NCBI RefSeq assembly: GCF_000024405.1
Contig: NC_013517.1
Coordinates: forward strand, 1,488,001-1,552,000
Direction of reading: 5' to 3'
Source: Sebaldella termitidis ATCC 33386
GTDB taxonomy: Bacteria > Fusobacteriota > Fusobacteriia > Fusobacteriales > Leptotrichiaceae
DNA: 64,000 nt
The notes beneath the pieces are model-generated. The model saw only the letters and a list, made by a program, of their open reading frames with translations. It was not told the origin of the DNA and searched no databases. The position numbers and the translations under genes were made by a program. This document shows positions 16,983 through 25,726 of the stretch, one piece after another; position 1 is the first letter of the stretch, and every line of letters begins with the position of its first letter.

Positions 16983-17585
16983 ATGGAAAAGGAAAAATTA
17001 ATTAAATTAGGTTTGACAGAAGAACAGGCGGACAAAGTGATTGCTGAACACAAAGCACAGCTTGAGGGTAATTATATTCCGAAAAGTAGATTTGATGATG
17101 TTAATAATGCAAAGAAAAAACTTGAAAAAGATATTGCAGAAAGAGATAAACAACTAAAAACGCTCAAAGAAGATACTAACACCAATGAAGAACTCAAGAC
17201 AATAATAGAAAAGCTTGAAGCTGATAATAAAGCAGCAAACGACGATTATAAAAAAGAAATTGCAGCTTTAAAACTCAATGCCGCAATAGAATCTACTTTA
17301 TTGACTCAAAAGGCTAAAAATATAAAAGCGGTAAAATCTTTGTTGGATATCAGTAAAATATCACTTGAAAATGAAAATTTATCAGGTTTAGAGGAACAGA
17401 TAAAAGTGTTAAAAGAAGCTGAGGACTCAAAATTTTTATTTGAGGTGGAAGCAAAAGCAGATCCAAAGACACCTGCAGGAGCAACACCGGGGGCAAGTAA
17501 TATTGATACAGGATCAGATACAAAAAATATGAGTTACGAGCAACTTGCGGAATACATGGAAGCTAACCCGGGTATAAAATTATAA
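16983..17585 (+). CDS. Scaffold protein, phage GP20 family
   Basis: This 200-residue protein opens with LIKLGLTEEQADKVI and NYIPKSRFDDVNNAKK, followed by a long coiled coil and a flexible Gly/Thr/Pro-rich tail, the pattern of phage GP20 scaffolding proteins. It shapes the prohead and leaves before packaging. The ATG has AAAAGGAGAA upstream. It lies directly before the capsid gene. The 137-bp gap to the previous gene also holds CGTCG/CGACG and CGTGT/ACACG inverted repeats of unknown role. Confidence 0.88.
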   Translation: MEKEKLIKLGLTEEQADKVIAEHKAQLEGNYIPKSRFDDVNNAKKKLEKDIAERDKQLKTLKEDTNTNEELKTIIEKLEADNKAANDDYKKEIAALKLNAAIESTLLTQKAKNIKAVKSLLDISKISLENENLSGLEEQIKVLKEAEDSKFLFEVEAKADPKTPAGATPGASNIDTGSDTKNMSYEQLAEYMEANPGIKL

Positions 17586-17602
17586 ATTAGGAGGAGAAAA
17601 GA

Positions 17603-18676
17603 ATGGCAAAATTTGACAGTAAAACATTTAACCCAGAAGCGTTCGGGGTTTATGTTGAAAGAGTACCAAATACAAAAAGAAATGAACTGATTAAATCAGG
17701 AGTATTGAAAGGAAATGAAGCAATAAGAAATACTTTTTCAAACCAATCAGGAACGGCATATGCAACATTACCAATGTACGGGCTATTGGATGGGGATCCG
17801 TTAAACTATGACGGAGAAACAGATATTACATCAACAAGTACAACAACATTTCAGAGAAGTGTGGTTGTGGTAGGGAGAGCCAAAGCATGGGTTGAGGGTG
17901 ATTTTGCTTATGATATAACTGGCGGCGCAGATTTTATGTCGAATGTAGGGAATCAAGTGGCGAGCTATTGGGAAAATATATATCAAAGGGAATTACTGCA
18001 TATTTTAAATGGTATATTCTCAATGACTGGAAATTCTGGTAATACTGGCTTTGTAACAAATCATACTTATGACATATCAGGAGATGCTGACGAAGCTAAA
18101 CAAATAGTAGGGGCTACTACTCTAAACAGTGCTGCTGCAAAGGCGACAGGGGATAATAAAAGCAATTTCAAGGTTGTAATAATGCATTCAACTATTGCGA
18201 CTAATCTGGAAAACTTAAAAGTATTGAAATATTTTACACAAACAGATGCTGAGGGTATAAATAGAGAAATAGGGCTTGCAACATGGAATGGAAGAACAGT
18301 ATTTATAGATGACTCTATGCCTGTAGAAGTGGTTCCGGCATCAGGAACTGATCCAGAGTATACAAAATATACTACTTATATTCTGGGTACAGGTTCAATT
18401 GATTATGAGGATATAGGGGCAAAAGTACCTTATGAAATGGCAAGAGATCCTAAAACTAATGGAGGACTTGATACTTTGTACACAAGAAAAAGATTTGTGT
18501 ATAGCCCATACGGGATAAGTTATACTAAAAAGAATCAAGTAACTTTATCGCCTACATCAGATGAATTGGAAGATGGTGCAAACTGGGAACTTGTAAATAA
18601 TGGAGTTACTGGAGCAGGTAAAAAGTATATTGATCATAAAGCCATAGCGATTGCAAGAATAATCTCAAGAGGTTAA
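17603..18676 (+). CDS. Major capsid protein
   Basis: The 357-residue product follows the scaffold gene and has the properties of a major coat protein of Clostridium-type phages: an AIRNTFSNQSGTAYATLPMYG segment, a VVVVGRAKAWVEGDFAYDITGGADFMSNVGNQVASYW central region, and RTVFIDDSMPVEV. A strong AGGAGGAG site fits high expression. It should form the icosahedral shell with an HK97-like fold, an inference from family and position. Confidence 0.85.
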   Translation: MAKFDSKTFNPEAFGVYVERVPNTKRNELIKSGVLKGNEAIRNTFSNQSGTAYATLPMYGLLDGDPLNYDGETDITSTSTTTFQRSVVVVGRAKAWVEGDFAYDITGGADFMSNVGNQVASYWENIYQRELLHILNGIFSMTGNSGNTGFVTNHTYDISGDADEAKQIVGATTLNSAAAKATGDNKSNFKVVIMHSTIATNLENLKVLKYFTQTDAEGINREIGLATWNGRTVFIDDSMPVEVVPASGTDPEYTKYTTYILGTGSIDYEDIGAKVPYEMARDPKTNGGLDTLYTRKRFVYSPYGISYTKKNQVTLSPTSDELEDGANWELVNNGVTGAGKKYIDHKAIAIARIISRG

Positions 18677-18694
18677 TAAAAGGAGTGGTTCAGT

Positions 18695-19087
18695 ATGGAT
18701 ATATTTGAAACCTTTGATAAAAAGCTAAAGACATTCATGGATATAACTGAAAATGATTTATTTTTACAAAACTGTGCGCTGAATAAAGTGAAAGAGTATA
18801 TAAAAAACACTGCAAACATAAAAGAAATACCCGAGGGTCTGGACTATGTTGTAATAGACCGGGCGATCGGGGAGTTTCTTTTATTTAAAAAAGGTACCGG
18901 AACTTTAGAACTTAGTAATATTGATTTAGATGCCGTTTTCTCAAGCATCCAAGAGGGGGATACTCGTGTGGATCTGGGATATGGAAAAGGCACACAAACA
19001 CCAGAGCAGCGGTTGGACGATCTTATAAATTATCTTATTACTTATGGAGAAAAAGAAATACTGGGATATAGGAGATTGAGATGGTAA
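18695..19087 (+). CDS. Head-tail connector protein, YqbG/XkdG-region type
   Basis: This 130-residue protein lies directly after the capsid gene, where gp6-like connector proteins are found. It is mostly helical and ends with RRLRW. It overlaps the next gene by seven bases. Family assignment (DUF3199-like head-tail connector) rests on size, helical character and position rather than a distinctive motif. Confidence 0.65.
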   Translation: MDIFETFDKKLKTFMDITENDLFLQNCALNKVKEYIKNTANIKEIPEGLDYVVIDRAIGEFLLFKKGTGTLELSNIDLDAVFSSIQEGDTRVDLGYGKGTQTPEQRLDDLINYLITYGEKEILGYRRLRW

Positions 19088-19440
19088 AGGGACATAGAAA
19101 AGCATTAGAAAGCTTATACTTAGCTGTATGCAATATTTATGCTTTTATAAAAGAAGAGGATGAGTTTGAATTGACAGATCAGACAGAACAGCTTATATAT
19201 GAAAATAAGAAATGCAGAGTAAGCTATAAAAATATAAGTGCTGCAAATCAAACAGAATCATTCGCAACTACAGCGCAGGAAATTAAACTGTTTATAGCAC
19301 CTGAATTATTAATTCCTCCGGGTTCTACTATTGAGGTTACCCAAAATAACCGGACTGAAAAATATAAAAGCTCCGGAAAAGCTGCAGTATACACCAACCA
19401 TCAAGAAATAATTCTTAATCTGTATGAGGAGCGTGCTTAA
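19081..19440 (+). CDS. Head completion protein, YqbH/XkdH type
   Basis: This 119-residue protein has a short N-terminal helix and then an all-beta region (CRVSYKNISAANQTESFATTAQEIKLFIAPELLIPPGSTIEVTQNN), matching the stopper or head-closure proteins of the XkdH/YqbH family. It would sit between connector and tail. It overlaps the previous gene and ends one base before the next, so it is part of the same transcript. Confidence 0.7.
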   Translation: MVKGHRKALESLYLAVCNIYAFIKEEDEFELTDQTEQLIYENKKCRVSYKNISAANQTESFATTAQEIKLFIAPELLIPPGSTIEVTQNNRTEKYKSSGKAAVYTNHQEIILNLYEERA

Positions 19441-19890
19441 ATGGGTAGAGATATTAGAATAGATACAAAATCTCTTGAAGCTTTCCGGGATCAAATACAG
19501 GAAATGGAGCAGCAGGCAGTCAATGAATTTTTTGAAAGTTTGGCAAAAGAAATTGCTGCCCGGTTGCTTAGAAAAGTTATTAAAAGAACCCCAACAAAAA
19601 CAGGGAATTTAAGAAACTTATGGGGCGCCGCTAAAGATATAAAAGTGAAAAAGACTGGCAATAATTATGAAGTAAATATTGAGAATAGTGCCAGTTATGC
19701 ATCATATGTTGAATATGGTCACAGGCAAACACCGGGGCGGTATGTTCCTGAAATAGGAAAAAGGCTGGTTAATGACTGGGTAGATGGTAAGTTCATGCTT
19801 ACTTTGTCAGAACATGAATTAAAAGGACAATTACCCGGAATAATTAAGAGAAAAATGGATGCGTGGCTTGCTGGGTTGGGAGGTTCTTAA
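19441..19890 (+). CDS. HK97 gp10-like tail completion protein, XkdI type
   Basis: This 149-residue protein shows the HK97 gp10 pattern: RTPTKTGNLRNLWG, then NYEVNIENSASYASYVEYGHRQTPGRYVPEIG. The family joins the tail to the head, or controls tail length at the neck. It starts immediately after the previous stop codon and shares its last base with the next gene (TAATG). Confidence 0.85.
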   Translation: MGRDIRIDTKSLEAFRDQIQEMEQQAVNEFFESLAKEIAARLLRKVIKRTPTKTGNLRNLWGAAKDIKVKKTGNNYEVNIENSASYASYVEYGHRQTPGRYVPEIGKRLVNDWVDGKFMLTLSEHELKGQLPGIIKRKMDAWLAGLGGS

Positions 19891-20324
19891 TGATATTAGA
19901 GGATATAATAAAAGGAATAAATAGAATTATAAAGAGTGAATTCCCATCCATGGAAATTTATGCAAACGAAATACAACAGGGCTTTAAGGAGCCTTGTTTT
20001 TTTATAAAAATGCTTAAATTGGATGAAAAACAGATAATTGGCGAACGATATTTCAGAAGATATTTTTTTGATATTCGGTACCATCCCGACAAACATAAGA
20101 AAAGTCAGAATATCTGGGGAGTGGCTGATAAGCTGCAAGATCTTCTTGAGATGATAACAACACCAGAGGGGCATTTAATGAGAGGGACAGACAGAAATGC
20201 AGCAGTCGAGGATGATGTGCTGCATTATTTTATTTCTTATAACATGTTTGTGATTAAACCAAAGAATCAGGAAGAATACATGGAACATCTACAGCAAAAA
20301 CAAGGAGTGAAAGGAAGTGGTTAA
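19890..20324 (+). CDS. Tail terminator-like protein, XkdJ type
   Basis: The ATG at 19890 overlaps the previous stop and follows GGGTTGGGAGG. An in-frame ATG at 19863 inside the previous gene is less likely. The 144-residue product has the N-terminal helix and short strands of the DUF6838/XkdJ family (EDIIKGINRIIKSEFPSMEIYANEIQQGFKEPCFFI). It probably caps the tail tube where it meets the neck. The assignment is by pattern and gene order. Confidence 0.7.
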   Translation: MILEDIIKGINRIIKSEFPSMEIYANEIQQGFKEPCFFIKMLKLDEKQIIGERYFRRYFFDIRYHPDKHKKSQNIWGVADKLQDLLEMITTPEGHLMRGTDRNAAVEDDVLHYFISYNMFVIKPKNQEEYMEHLQQKQGVKGSG

Positions 20325-20326
20325 AA

Positions 20327-20518
20327 GTGGCAAAGACTAAGAAAGAAGATGATGAAAAAGAAAAGCCAGTTTTTTCAAAAGAAAGTTTGCTGAATTCTAA
20401 AAAGTATATGTTCCAAAAAGACCTATTAAATATACTTTTAAAAGATACCAAAGAATACACATTGGAAGAAGTGGACAAAAAAATAAACGAATTCAAAATA
20501 GGAATAGTAAAAGAATAG
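20327..20518 (+). CDS. Small YqzN/YkzM-like protein
   Basis: This 63-residue protein uses a GTG start behind an AAGGAAGTGG site. It has a charged N terminus, then SKESLLNSKKYMFQKDLLNILLKDTKEYTLEEVDKKINEF. This is the pattern of YqzN/YkzM, a small protein always found just before the tail sheath gene in PBSX-like phages. Its function is not known. Confidence 0.75.
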   Translation: MAKTKKEDDEKEKPVFSKESLLNSKKYMFQKDLLNILLKDTKEYTLEEVDKKINEFKIGIVKE

Positions 20519-20527
20519 GAGGAAATA

Positions 20528-21835
20528 ATGGCATTAGGTGGAGGTACTTGGTTAGTACAAAATAAAATACTACCCGGTACATACATGAATTTCGTATCGG
20601 CTAAAAGAGCAATGTTGTCATTTGCCGATCGTGGATATACTGCTTTACCTTTGATACTTGATTGGGGTGTAGAGGGTGAAGTATTTACAGTAGAAAATGA
20701 GGACTTTCAAACAAACACACGTAAAATATTTGGTTACAGCTATGATCATGAGAAAATGAAGCCTTTGAGGGACTTATTTTTAAATGCAAAAACTTTATAT
20801 GCATTTAGAGTAAATGACAGCACAAAAGCAGTAAGCGCCTTTGGAAATGCAAAATACGGCGGAATAAGAGGTAATGACTTAAGAATAGTAATTCAGACCA
20901 ATGTAGATGATACTACAAAATTTGATGTTTCTACATATCTGGACACGTCACTTGTGGATACTCAGACAGTCGCAAGTGCTGCAGAGTTAATCAACAATGA
21001 TTTTATTGATTTTGATAAAACAGCAACGCTGGCTGCTACTGCCGGGACACCTCTAACAGGTGGAACAACAGGGGCGGCTACAGGGGATAATTACCAGAAA
21101 TTTATAGATAAAATAGATGGATATTATTTCAATGTTACGGGTTATACGGGAACAGATAAGGTGATTAAGTCTTTATTTGCACAATTTACAAAACGTATGC
21201 GTGACGAAATAGGGGCTAAATTTCAATGCGTTTTATATAGAGCAGAAGATGCAGACTATGAGGGGATCATATCAGTAGAAAATAAAAGCTTAACTTCCGG
21301 ATACGCTGAGTCTGCACTGGTTTACTGGACTGTAGGAGCTCAGGCGGGATGTGCTGTTAATAAATCGGTTACAAACAAGGTTTATGACGGAGAGTTTGAT
21401 GTAGAAACTAAAGAAAATCAAACAGCCTTAAAAGATGGAATAAACAAAGGAAAATTTCTATTCCATAAAGTAGAGGATAAAATCAGAGTATTAACAGATA
21501 TAAACACATTTACATCTGTTACCGTAGAGAAAAATATAGATTTTACAAGCAATCAAACAATTAGGGTATTAGACCAAATCGCTATTGATGTGGCAACTAT
21601 ATTTAATACAAGATATCTCGGACAGGTTCCGAATGACAATGAGGGTAGAACAGATCTGTGGAAAGATATTGTAAAACATCATGAGGAACTTTTAAGAATA
21701 AGGGCAATTGAAGATTTTACAGATGCTGACATAACAATACAAAAAGGCGAGGATAAAAAATCGGTTCTTGTCACAGATAATGTAACGCCTGTTAACTGTA
21801 TGGAAAAATTATATATGACAGTTGTGGTTGCGTAG
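20528..21835 (+). CDS. Tail sheath protein, XkdK type
   Basis: The 435-residue protein is a contractile tail sheath. The N terminus GGGTWLVQNKILPGTYMNFVS is typical of XkdK, and the C-terminal part has the expected LDQIAIDVATIFNTRYLGQVPN and late strand pattern. It forms the outer tail tube that contracts to drive the inner tube into the host, so the phage is a myovirus. The AGGAGGAAATAATG start is strong. Confidence 0.92.
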   Translation: MALGGGTWLVQNKILPGTYMNFVSAKRAMLSFADRGYTALPLILDWGVEGEVFTVENEDFQTNTRKIFGYSYDHEKMKPLRDLFLNAKTLYAFRVNDSTKAVSAFGNAKYGGIRGNDLRIVIQTNVDDTTKFDVSTYLDTSLVDTQTVASAAELINNDFIDFDKTATLAATAGTPLTGGTTGAATGDNYQKFIDKIDGYYFNVTGYTGTDKVIKSLFAQFTKRMRDEIGAKFQCVLYRAEDADYEGIISVENKSLTSGYAESALVYWTVGAQAGCAVNKSVTNKVYDGEFDVETKENQTALKDGINKGKFLFHKVEDKIRVLTDINTFTSVTVEKNIDFTSNQTIRVLDQIAIDVATIFNTRYLGQVPNDNEGRTDLWKDIVKHHEELLRIRAIEDFTDADITIQKGEDKKSVLVTDNVTPVNCMEKLYMTVVVA

Positions 21836-21852
21836 AAAGGAGAGTGTAATGC

Positions 21853-22332
21853 ATGAGTACAGCGGAAACAATGAGAGGTAGGGATGCCATCTCTGGGAGT
21901 ATGGCGAAATGCTTTATAGATTTTGGAGATAAGCGTGTAAATTTCATGACTGCTATAAAATTGGAAGCAACAATGGAAAAAACAAAAGTAAAAGTACCAG
22001 TACTGGGTAAAACTGGGAAAGGCAATAAAGCAACAGGCTGGGAGGGAAGTGGAACCCTAACATTACATTTTAATAACTCAATAATCAGAGAATTGGCAAT
22101 AAAATATGCTGAAACAGGAGAAGATTTTTATTTTGATATTCAGGTAACAAATGAAGATCCCACAAGTACAGTAGGACGGCAAACAGTGGTTTTACTAGAT
22201 TGTAATATAGATAAGACATTATTGGCGAAATTTGATGCGGATGCGGATTATATAGAGGAAGATGTAGACTTTACTTTCGATGGGATGAAAATGCCTGAAA
22301 AATTTAAAGATTTACCGGGAATGGTGCAATAA
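21853..22332 (+). CDS. Tail tube protein, XkdM type
   Basis: This 159-residue protein has the XkdM pattern: an N-terminal loop ending in RDAISGSMAKCFIDF, strands FMTAIKLEATMEKTKVKVPVLG, KGNKATGWEGSGTLTLHF and a late VDFTFDGM. It forms the inner tail tube. It directly follows the sheath gene, as in PBSX. The start at 21853 has AAAGGAGAG upstream; a nearby ATG at 21849 leads into a stop and is rejected. Confidence 0.9.
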   Translation: MSTAETMRGRDAISGSMAKCFIDFGDKRVNFMTAIKLEATMEKTKVKVPVLGKTGKGNKATGWEGSGTLTLHFNNSIIRELAIKYAETGEDFYFDIQVTNEDPTSTVGRQTVVLLDCNIDKTLLAKFDADADYIEEDVDFTFDGMKMPEKFKDLPGMVQ

Positions 22333-22357
22333 AAAAATTTAGGAGGAAAATTTAATT

Positions 22358-22777
22358 ATGGATATGAAGTCGTTTTTAAAACAGAACGTGAGAAAGCCGG
22401 AAGAGGAAAAAGTTATCGCAACAAAAAGAGTACTTAAAGAGAATGGAGAGCCTGAGGAGTGGATAATAAAAGCAATCACTAACACAACAGATGATCGCTT
22501 GAGAAAAAACAATACAAAAACTGTTAATAGAGGAAAGGGTGTTTATGTCCCCGAGCTGGATACAACAGCTTATTTAAAAGACTTAGTGGTGAATAGTGTT
22601 GTTTATCCTGACTTAGAAAATAAGGAAGCACAGGACTCATGGAATGTTATGGGAGCAGGTCAGTTACTTGATTGTTTATTACTTCCGGGCGAATATAATG
22701 CTTTGGTTGAAAAAGTTCAAAAAATCAACGGATGGGATATTTCGTTGCCAGATTTGGTGGATGAAGCAAAAAACTAA
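22358..22777 (+). CDS. Tail assembly chaperone, XkdN/G type (short product)
   Basis: This 139-residue protein corresponds to XkdN, the G-type tail assembly chaperone that holds the tape measure while the tube forms. It contains RVLKENGEPEEWIIKAIT and a C-terminal WDISLPDLVDEAKN. The gene ends in A AAA AAC TAA, a classic -1 slippery heptamer, so a fraction of ribosomes should continue into the downstream frame. The start has AGGAGGAAAA upstream. Confidence 0.85.
   Translation: MDMKSFLKQNVRKPEEEKVIATKRVLKENGEPEEWIIKAITNTTDDRLRKNNTKTVNRGKGVYVPELDTTAYLKDLVVNSVVYPDLENKEAQDSWNVMGAGQLLDCLLLPGEYNALVEKVQKINGWDISLPDLVDEAKN
22768..22774 (+). promoter_or_regulatory. Programmed -1 ribosomal frameshift site, A AAA AAC
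   Basis: The heptamer is in register with the chaperone frame (GCA AAA AAC TAA). Both tRNAs can re-pair one base back, after which reading continues CTA ATA AAT AGC in the downstream frame. The downstream frame has no start codon of its own near its beginning and lacks a ribosome site, as expected for a G/GT-type system. Confidence 0.85.
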
Positions 22778-22959
22778 TAAATAGCGGCAACCCTGATATT
22801 AATTATGCTTATTATTGTTTTACTGAGCATGGGATGCTGCCAAGTCAATATGCTGTGCTCGATGACATGGAGAAAGCATTTGTAATTGCAGCTATTGACT
22901 TAAAACTAGAAGCAGACAAGGAAAGAGATAAAAAACTAAAAAAGAAAGCGAGGAAATAA
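22774..22959 (+). CDS. Frameshift extension of the tail assembly chaperone (GT-type)
   Basis: These 61 residues are read after the -1 shift and extend the 139-residue chaperone to about 200 residues. The sequence INYAYYCFTEHGMLPSQ and the following DMEKAFVIAAIDLKLEADKER, then a Lys-rich tail, resemble the T part of lambda GT and of XkdN-type fusions, which recruits tail tube subunits. The stop TAA overlaps the ATG of the tape measure gene, the next partner in tail assembly. Confidence 0.82.
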   Translation, partial: LINSGNPDINYAYYCFTEHGMLPSQYAVLDDMEKAFVIAAIDLKLEADKERDKKLKKKARK

Positions 22960-25079
22960 TGGCAACCATACAAAGCTCAATCATGTTAAATGATAGAATG
23001 ACAAGTGTATTTACTAATATAGTAAGCTCAGTAAATACGACTATAAGAACAATGCAGAGATTAGACAATACAAATGTGTCACCAGACGTGTCGCAATTAC
23101 AGCAGGCATCTGCACAGCTAAGAATTGCAGAAAATGAACTAAATGAAATGGTTGCCAGTTCTCAGCAACTAAATAACAATCTGGGACAAACCAGTGGCAT
23201 AGCAGGGAGTTTAAAAAGTAAACTAATGGGAATAGGTGCCGGGATGTTGGCGGGCTTTAGTGTGAAAAAGATAATAGAAGCATCGGACAAAAACGCTCAA
23301 ATAACAGCCCGGTTGAATCTTATTTCAGATGATCCTGAAATGTTAAAAAAACAAATATATGCATCAGCACAAGATGCAAGAATAGCTTACACAGAAGCCG
23401 CAGACGGTGTTGCAAAACTCGGCTTACTCGCTAAAGATGCATTCAGAAATACCGACGAGGTTGTAATGTTCAGCAATCTTGTCGGAAAGTCTTTAAAAAT
23501 AGCGGGTGCAGATATTCAACAGGCAGATGCTGCAATGCTGCAGTTAACTCAGGCGATGGCATCGGGACGGCTGCAAGGTGACGAGTTTGTATCAGTTCTG
23601 GAAAATGCACCAATGATTGCACAGGCGATTGCTAAACATATGAATGTCACAATGGGACAGCTCAAGGAAATGAGTTCAAAAGGGAAAATTACATCGGATA
23701 TTATAAAAGCTGCAGTATTTAGTGCTGCAGATGATATAAATGCAAAATTTGGACAAATGCCAATGACATGGACGGATATATGGACACAAATGAAAAATTA
23801 TGCTTTGTTTGCCAGTGACGGAGTGCTTAAAAAAGTAAATCAAATTGCAAATAGCCAAGCATTTCAAAAGTTCTTAAGTGGAGCACAAACAGCTTTTGGG
23901 GTGTTGTTAAGTGTTGCGAACACGACATTTAATGCGGTAGCGGGTTTTGCTAAGATTATTATTGATAACTGGGCGCTGATTAGTCCTATAATTTATGGAG
24001 TTGCTGCGGCTTTGACAGCATATGCTGCAATACAGGGATTAGTTACATTACTATCGTGGGCGCAAACAGCAGCAGAAGTTGCAAAAGGTGTAGCTTTAAC
24101 GATAGCAAATGCAGCAATGATTGCTTTAACTTTTGTAACCGGAGGATATACGGCAGCACAAACAGCAGCTAATGCTGCAGCATGGTCTTTTCCGGGTACA
24201 TGGATAGCGGCAATTATTATTGGTGTGATTGCAGCAGTTATTGCTTTAATTGTTGCAATTGTCAAATGGGGAACAGGAACAGCAACCGTCGCTGGTACTG
24301 TAGTTGGGATATTTTACTGGATAGGTGCCGCATTTTATAATGTCGTCGCTTGGATAGTAAATACTGCAGTGAGTATGGCAAATAGTTTCAGAAGTACAAT
24401 AAACAGTATGGCGCAAGGAGCAGCTAATGTTGCCAGTGCAATAGCAAATGTTTTTATTGATGGTTTTAATTTAATTGCGAGAAAAGCTGCCGAGATATTA
24501 AACGGTATTTTTGATAAAGCCCGGGCTTTTGCGGGAGCAATAGATGGTTTGATGGGTACAAATTTATCAAGCGCAGTGAACGTCAAATTTACAGCGAAAC
24601 AAGCAGAGCGTGTCCAATTACAAGCACCTCAATTGGGGATGTATAATGGTGGAAATAGTCAAGTGATGCAAATGAAAGATTTGGGCGGAGCATACAATAA
24701 AGGTGTTGGTAAAGGGAATGACATGGCTGCAAAGTTCGGGGGGGTACTTGACGATGTAAATGGAATTATGAAAGGTTTGGAGATACCAAAAGGAGATGCC
24801 GCTGGAGCAGGAAAAGGCGCTGATCCCAACAATAAAAGAACAGCGGATAATACTGGTAAAATGGCGAATCAGTTGGAAGCAACTGAGGAAGAATTAAAAT
24901 ATTTGCGTGATGTTGCTGAAAGGGAATACATAAATCAATTCACTACTGCAGAGATAAAAATAGACATGAAAAATGAGAATAATATAAGTAATGAAAATGA
25001 TGTTGACACTATAATAGATGTGCTTGTAGAAAGACTACAAGAAGCTGCAGCAACACTTGCAGAGGGGGTGCATCAATAA
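22959..25079 (+). CDS. Tape measure protein, XkdO type
   Basis: The 706-residue protein sets tail length. It starts with a predicted helical region (residues 1-75), then GTSGIAGSLKSKLMGIGAGMLAGFSVKKIIEASDKNA-type sequence and the tape-measure core QADAAMLQLTQAMASGRLQGDEFVSVLENAPMIAQAIA. Hydrophobic segments about residues 340-400 and 412-470 may reach the host membrane during DNA injection. It starts in a TAATG overlap with the chaperone extension and ends in one with the next gene. It is shorter than many tape measures, suggesting a short tail. Confidence 0.9.
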   Translation: MATIQSSIMLNDRMTSVFTNIVSSVNTTIRTMQRLDNTNVSPDVSQLQQASAQLRIAENELNEMVASSQQLNNNLGQTSGIAGSLKSKLMGIGAGMLAGFSVKKIIEASDKNAQITARLNLISDDPEMLKKQIYASAQDARIAYTEAADGVAKLGLLAKDAFRNTDEVVMFSNLVGKSLKIAGADIQQADAAMLQLTQAMASGRLQGDEFVSVLENAPMIAQAIAKHMNVTMGQLKEMSSKGKITSDIIKAAVFSAADDINAKFGQMPMTWTDIWTQMKNYALFASDGVLKKVNQIANSQAFQKFLSGAQTAFGVLLSVANTTFNAVAGFAKIIIDNWALISPIIYGVAAALTAYAAIQGLVTLLSWAQTAAEVAKGVALTIANAAMIALTFVTGGYTAAQTAANAAAWSFPGTWIAAIIIGVIAAVIALIVAIVKWGTGTATVAGTVVGIFYWIGAAFYNVVAWIVNTAVSMANSFRSTINSMAQGAANVASAIANVFIDGFNLIARKAAEILNGIFDKARAFAGAIDGLMGTNLSSAVNVKFTAKQAERVQLQAPQLGMYNGGNSQVMQMKDLGGAYNKGVGKGNDMAAKFGGVLDDVNGIMKGLEIPKGDAAGAGKGADPNNKRTADNTGKMANQLEATEEELKYLRDVAEREYINQFTTAEIKIDMKNENNISNENDVDTIIDVLVERLQEAAATLAEGVHQ

Positions 25080-25726
25080 TGTATGATATTTATATAGACA
25101 GATATTTATTACCACTAAGCCCTCGACAAATACAAATATCAAGCAAAAATATGAATGAAACAGTAAAGCTTATAAATGATGCTGAGGTGAATATATTGAA
25201 AAAAGAGGGTTTAAAAGAAATAACTTTTGAGTTTATTTTGCCTGCTTATAAATATCCATTCACTAATTTTAGATATGGTTATGAAAGCCCACAACATTTT
25301 TTATCGAAAATAGAAAGGCTAAAAAGAGAGCAAAGACCTTTTCAGTTCATTATCGTTAGGCAATACCCTACTGGGAAGAATTACTTTAACACAAATATAA
25401 AGGTGTCTTTGGAAGATTACGACGTTTCGGATGATACTGACGAATTTATGGACATAAAAGTGTCTGTAAAATTGAAAGAATATAAAAACCCCAGATCTAC
25501 TACACTTGAGTTATTAGAAGATAAACTAGGGGCTTATATTACAATGCCCCGAGGAATTACCAAAATTATAGACCGAGTTTATACAACAAAGGCAGGTGAG
25601 GTTCTATGGCAGATATGCAGAGAACAAACAGGAGGTTTGGAAAGACTGGGGGAAATAATGAACGAAAATGGATTAAACTCACTAAATCAATATTTACCGG
25701 GGGTGTTAAGAATTGGAAATAAATAA
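25079..25726 (+). CDS. LysM-like tail protein, XkdP type
   Basis: This 215-residue protein matches XkdP/YqbP: an N-terminal beta domain (IDRYLLPLSPRQIQISSKNMNETVKLIND) and a C-terminal LysM/tail-X segment (VYTTKAGEVLWQICREQTGGLERLGEIMNENGL). It belongs to the hub between tube and baseplate, where LysM may contact peptidoglycan. It overlaps both neighbours. Confidence 0.85.
   Translation: MYDIYIDRYLLPLSPRQIQISSKNMNETVKLINDAEVNILKKEGLKEITFEFILPAYKYPFTNFRYGYESPQHFLSKIERLKREQRPFQFIIVRQYPTGKNYFNTNIKVSLEDYDVSDDTDEFMDIKVSVKLKEYKNPRSTTLELLEDKLGAYITMPRGITKIIDRVYTTKAGEVLWQICREQTGGLERLGEIMNENGLNSLNQYLPGVLRIGNK

Noticed and set aside
19863-19889. Upstream ATG for the XkdJ-type gene
   Set aside because: It lies inside the previous gene without a ribosome site; the TAATG at 19890 follows GGGAGG and matches the coupled style of the neighbours.
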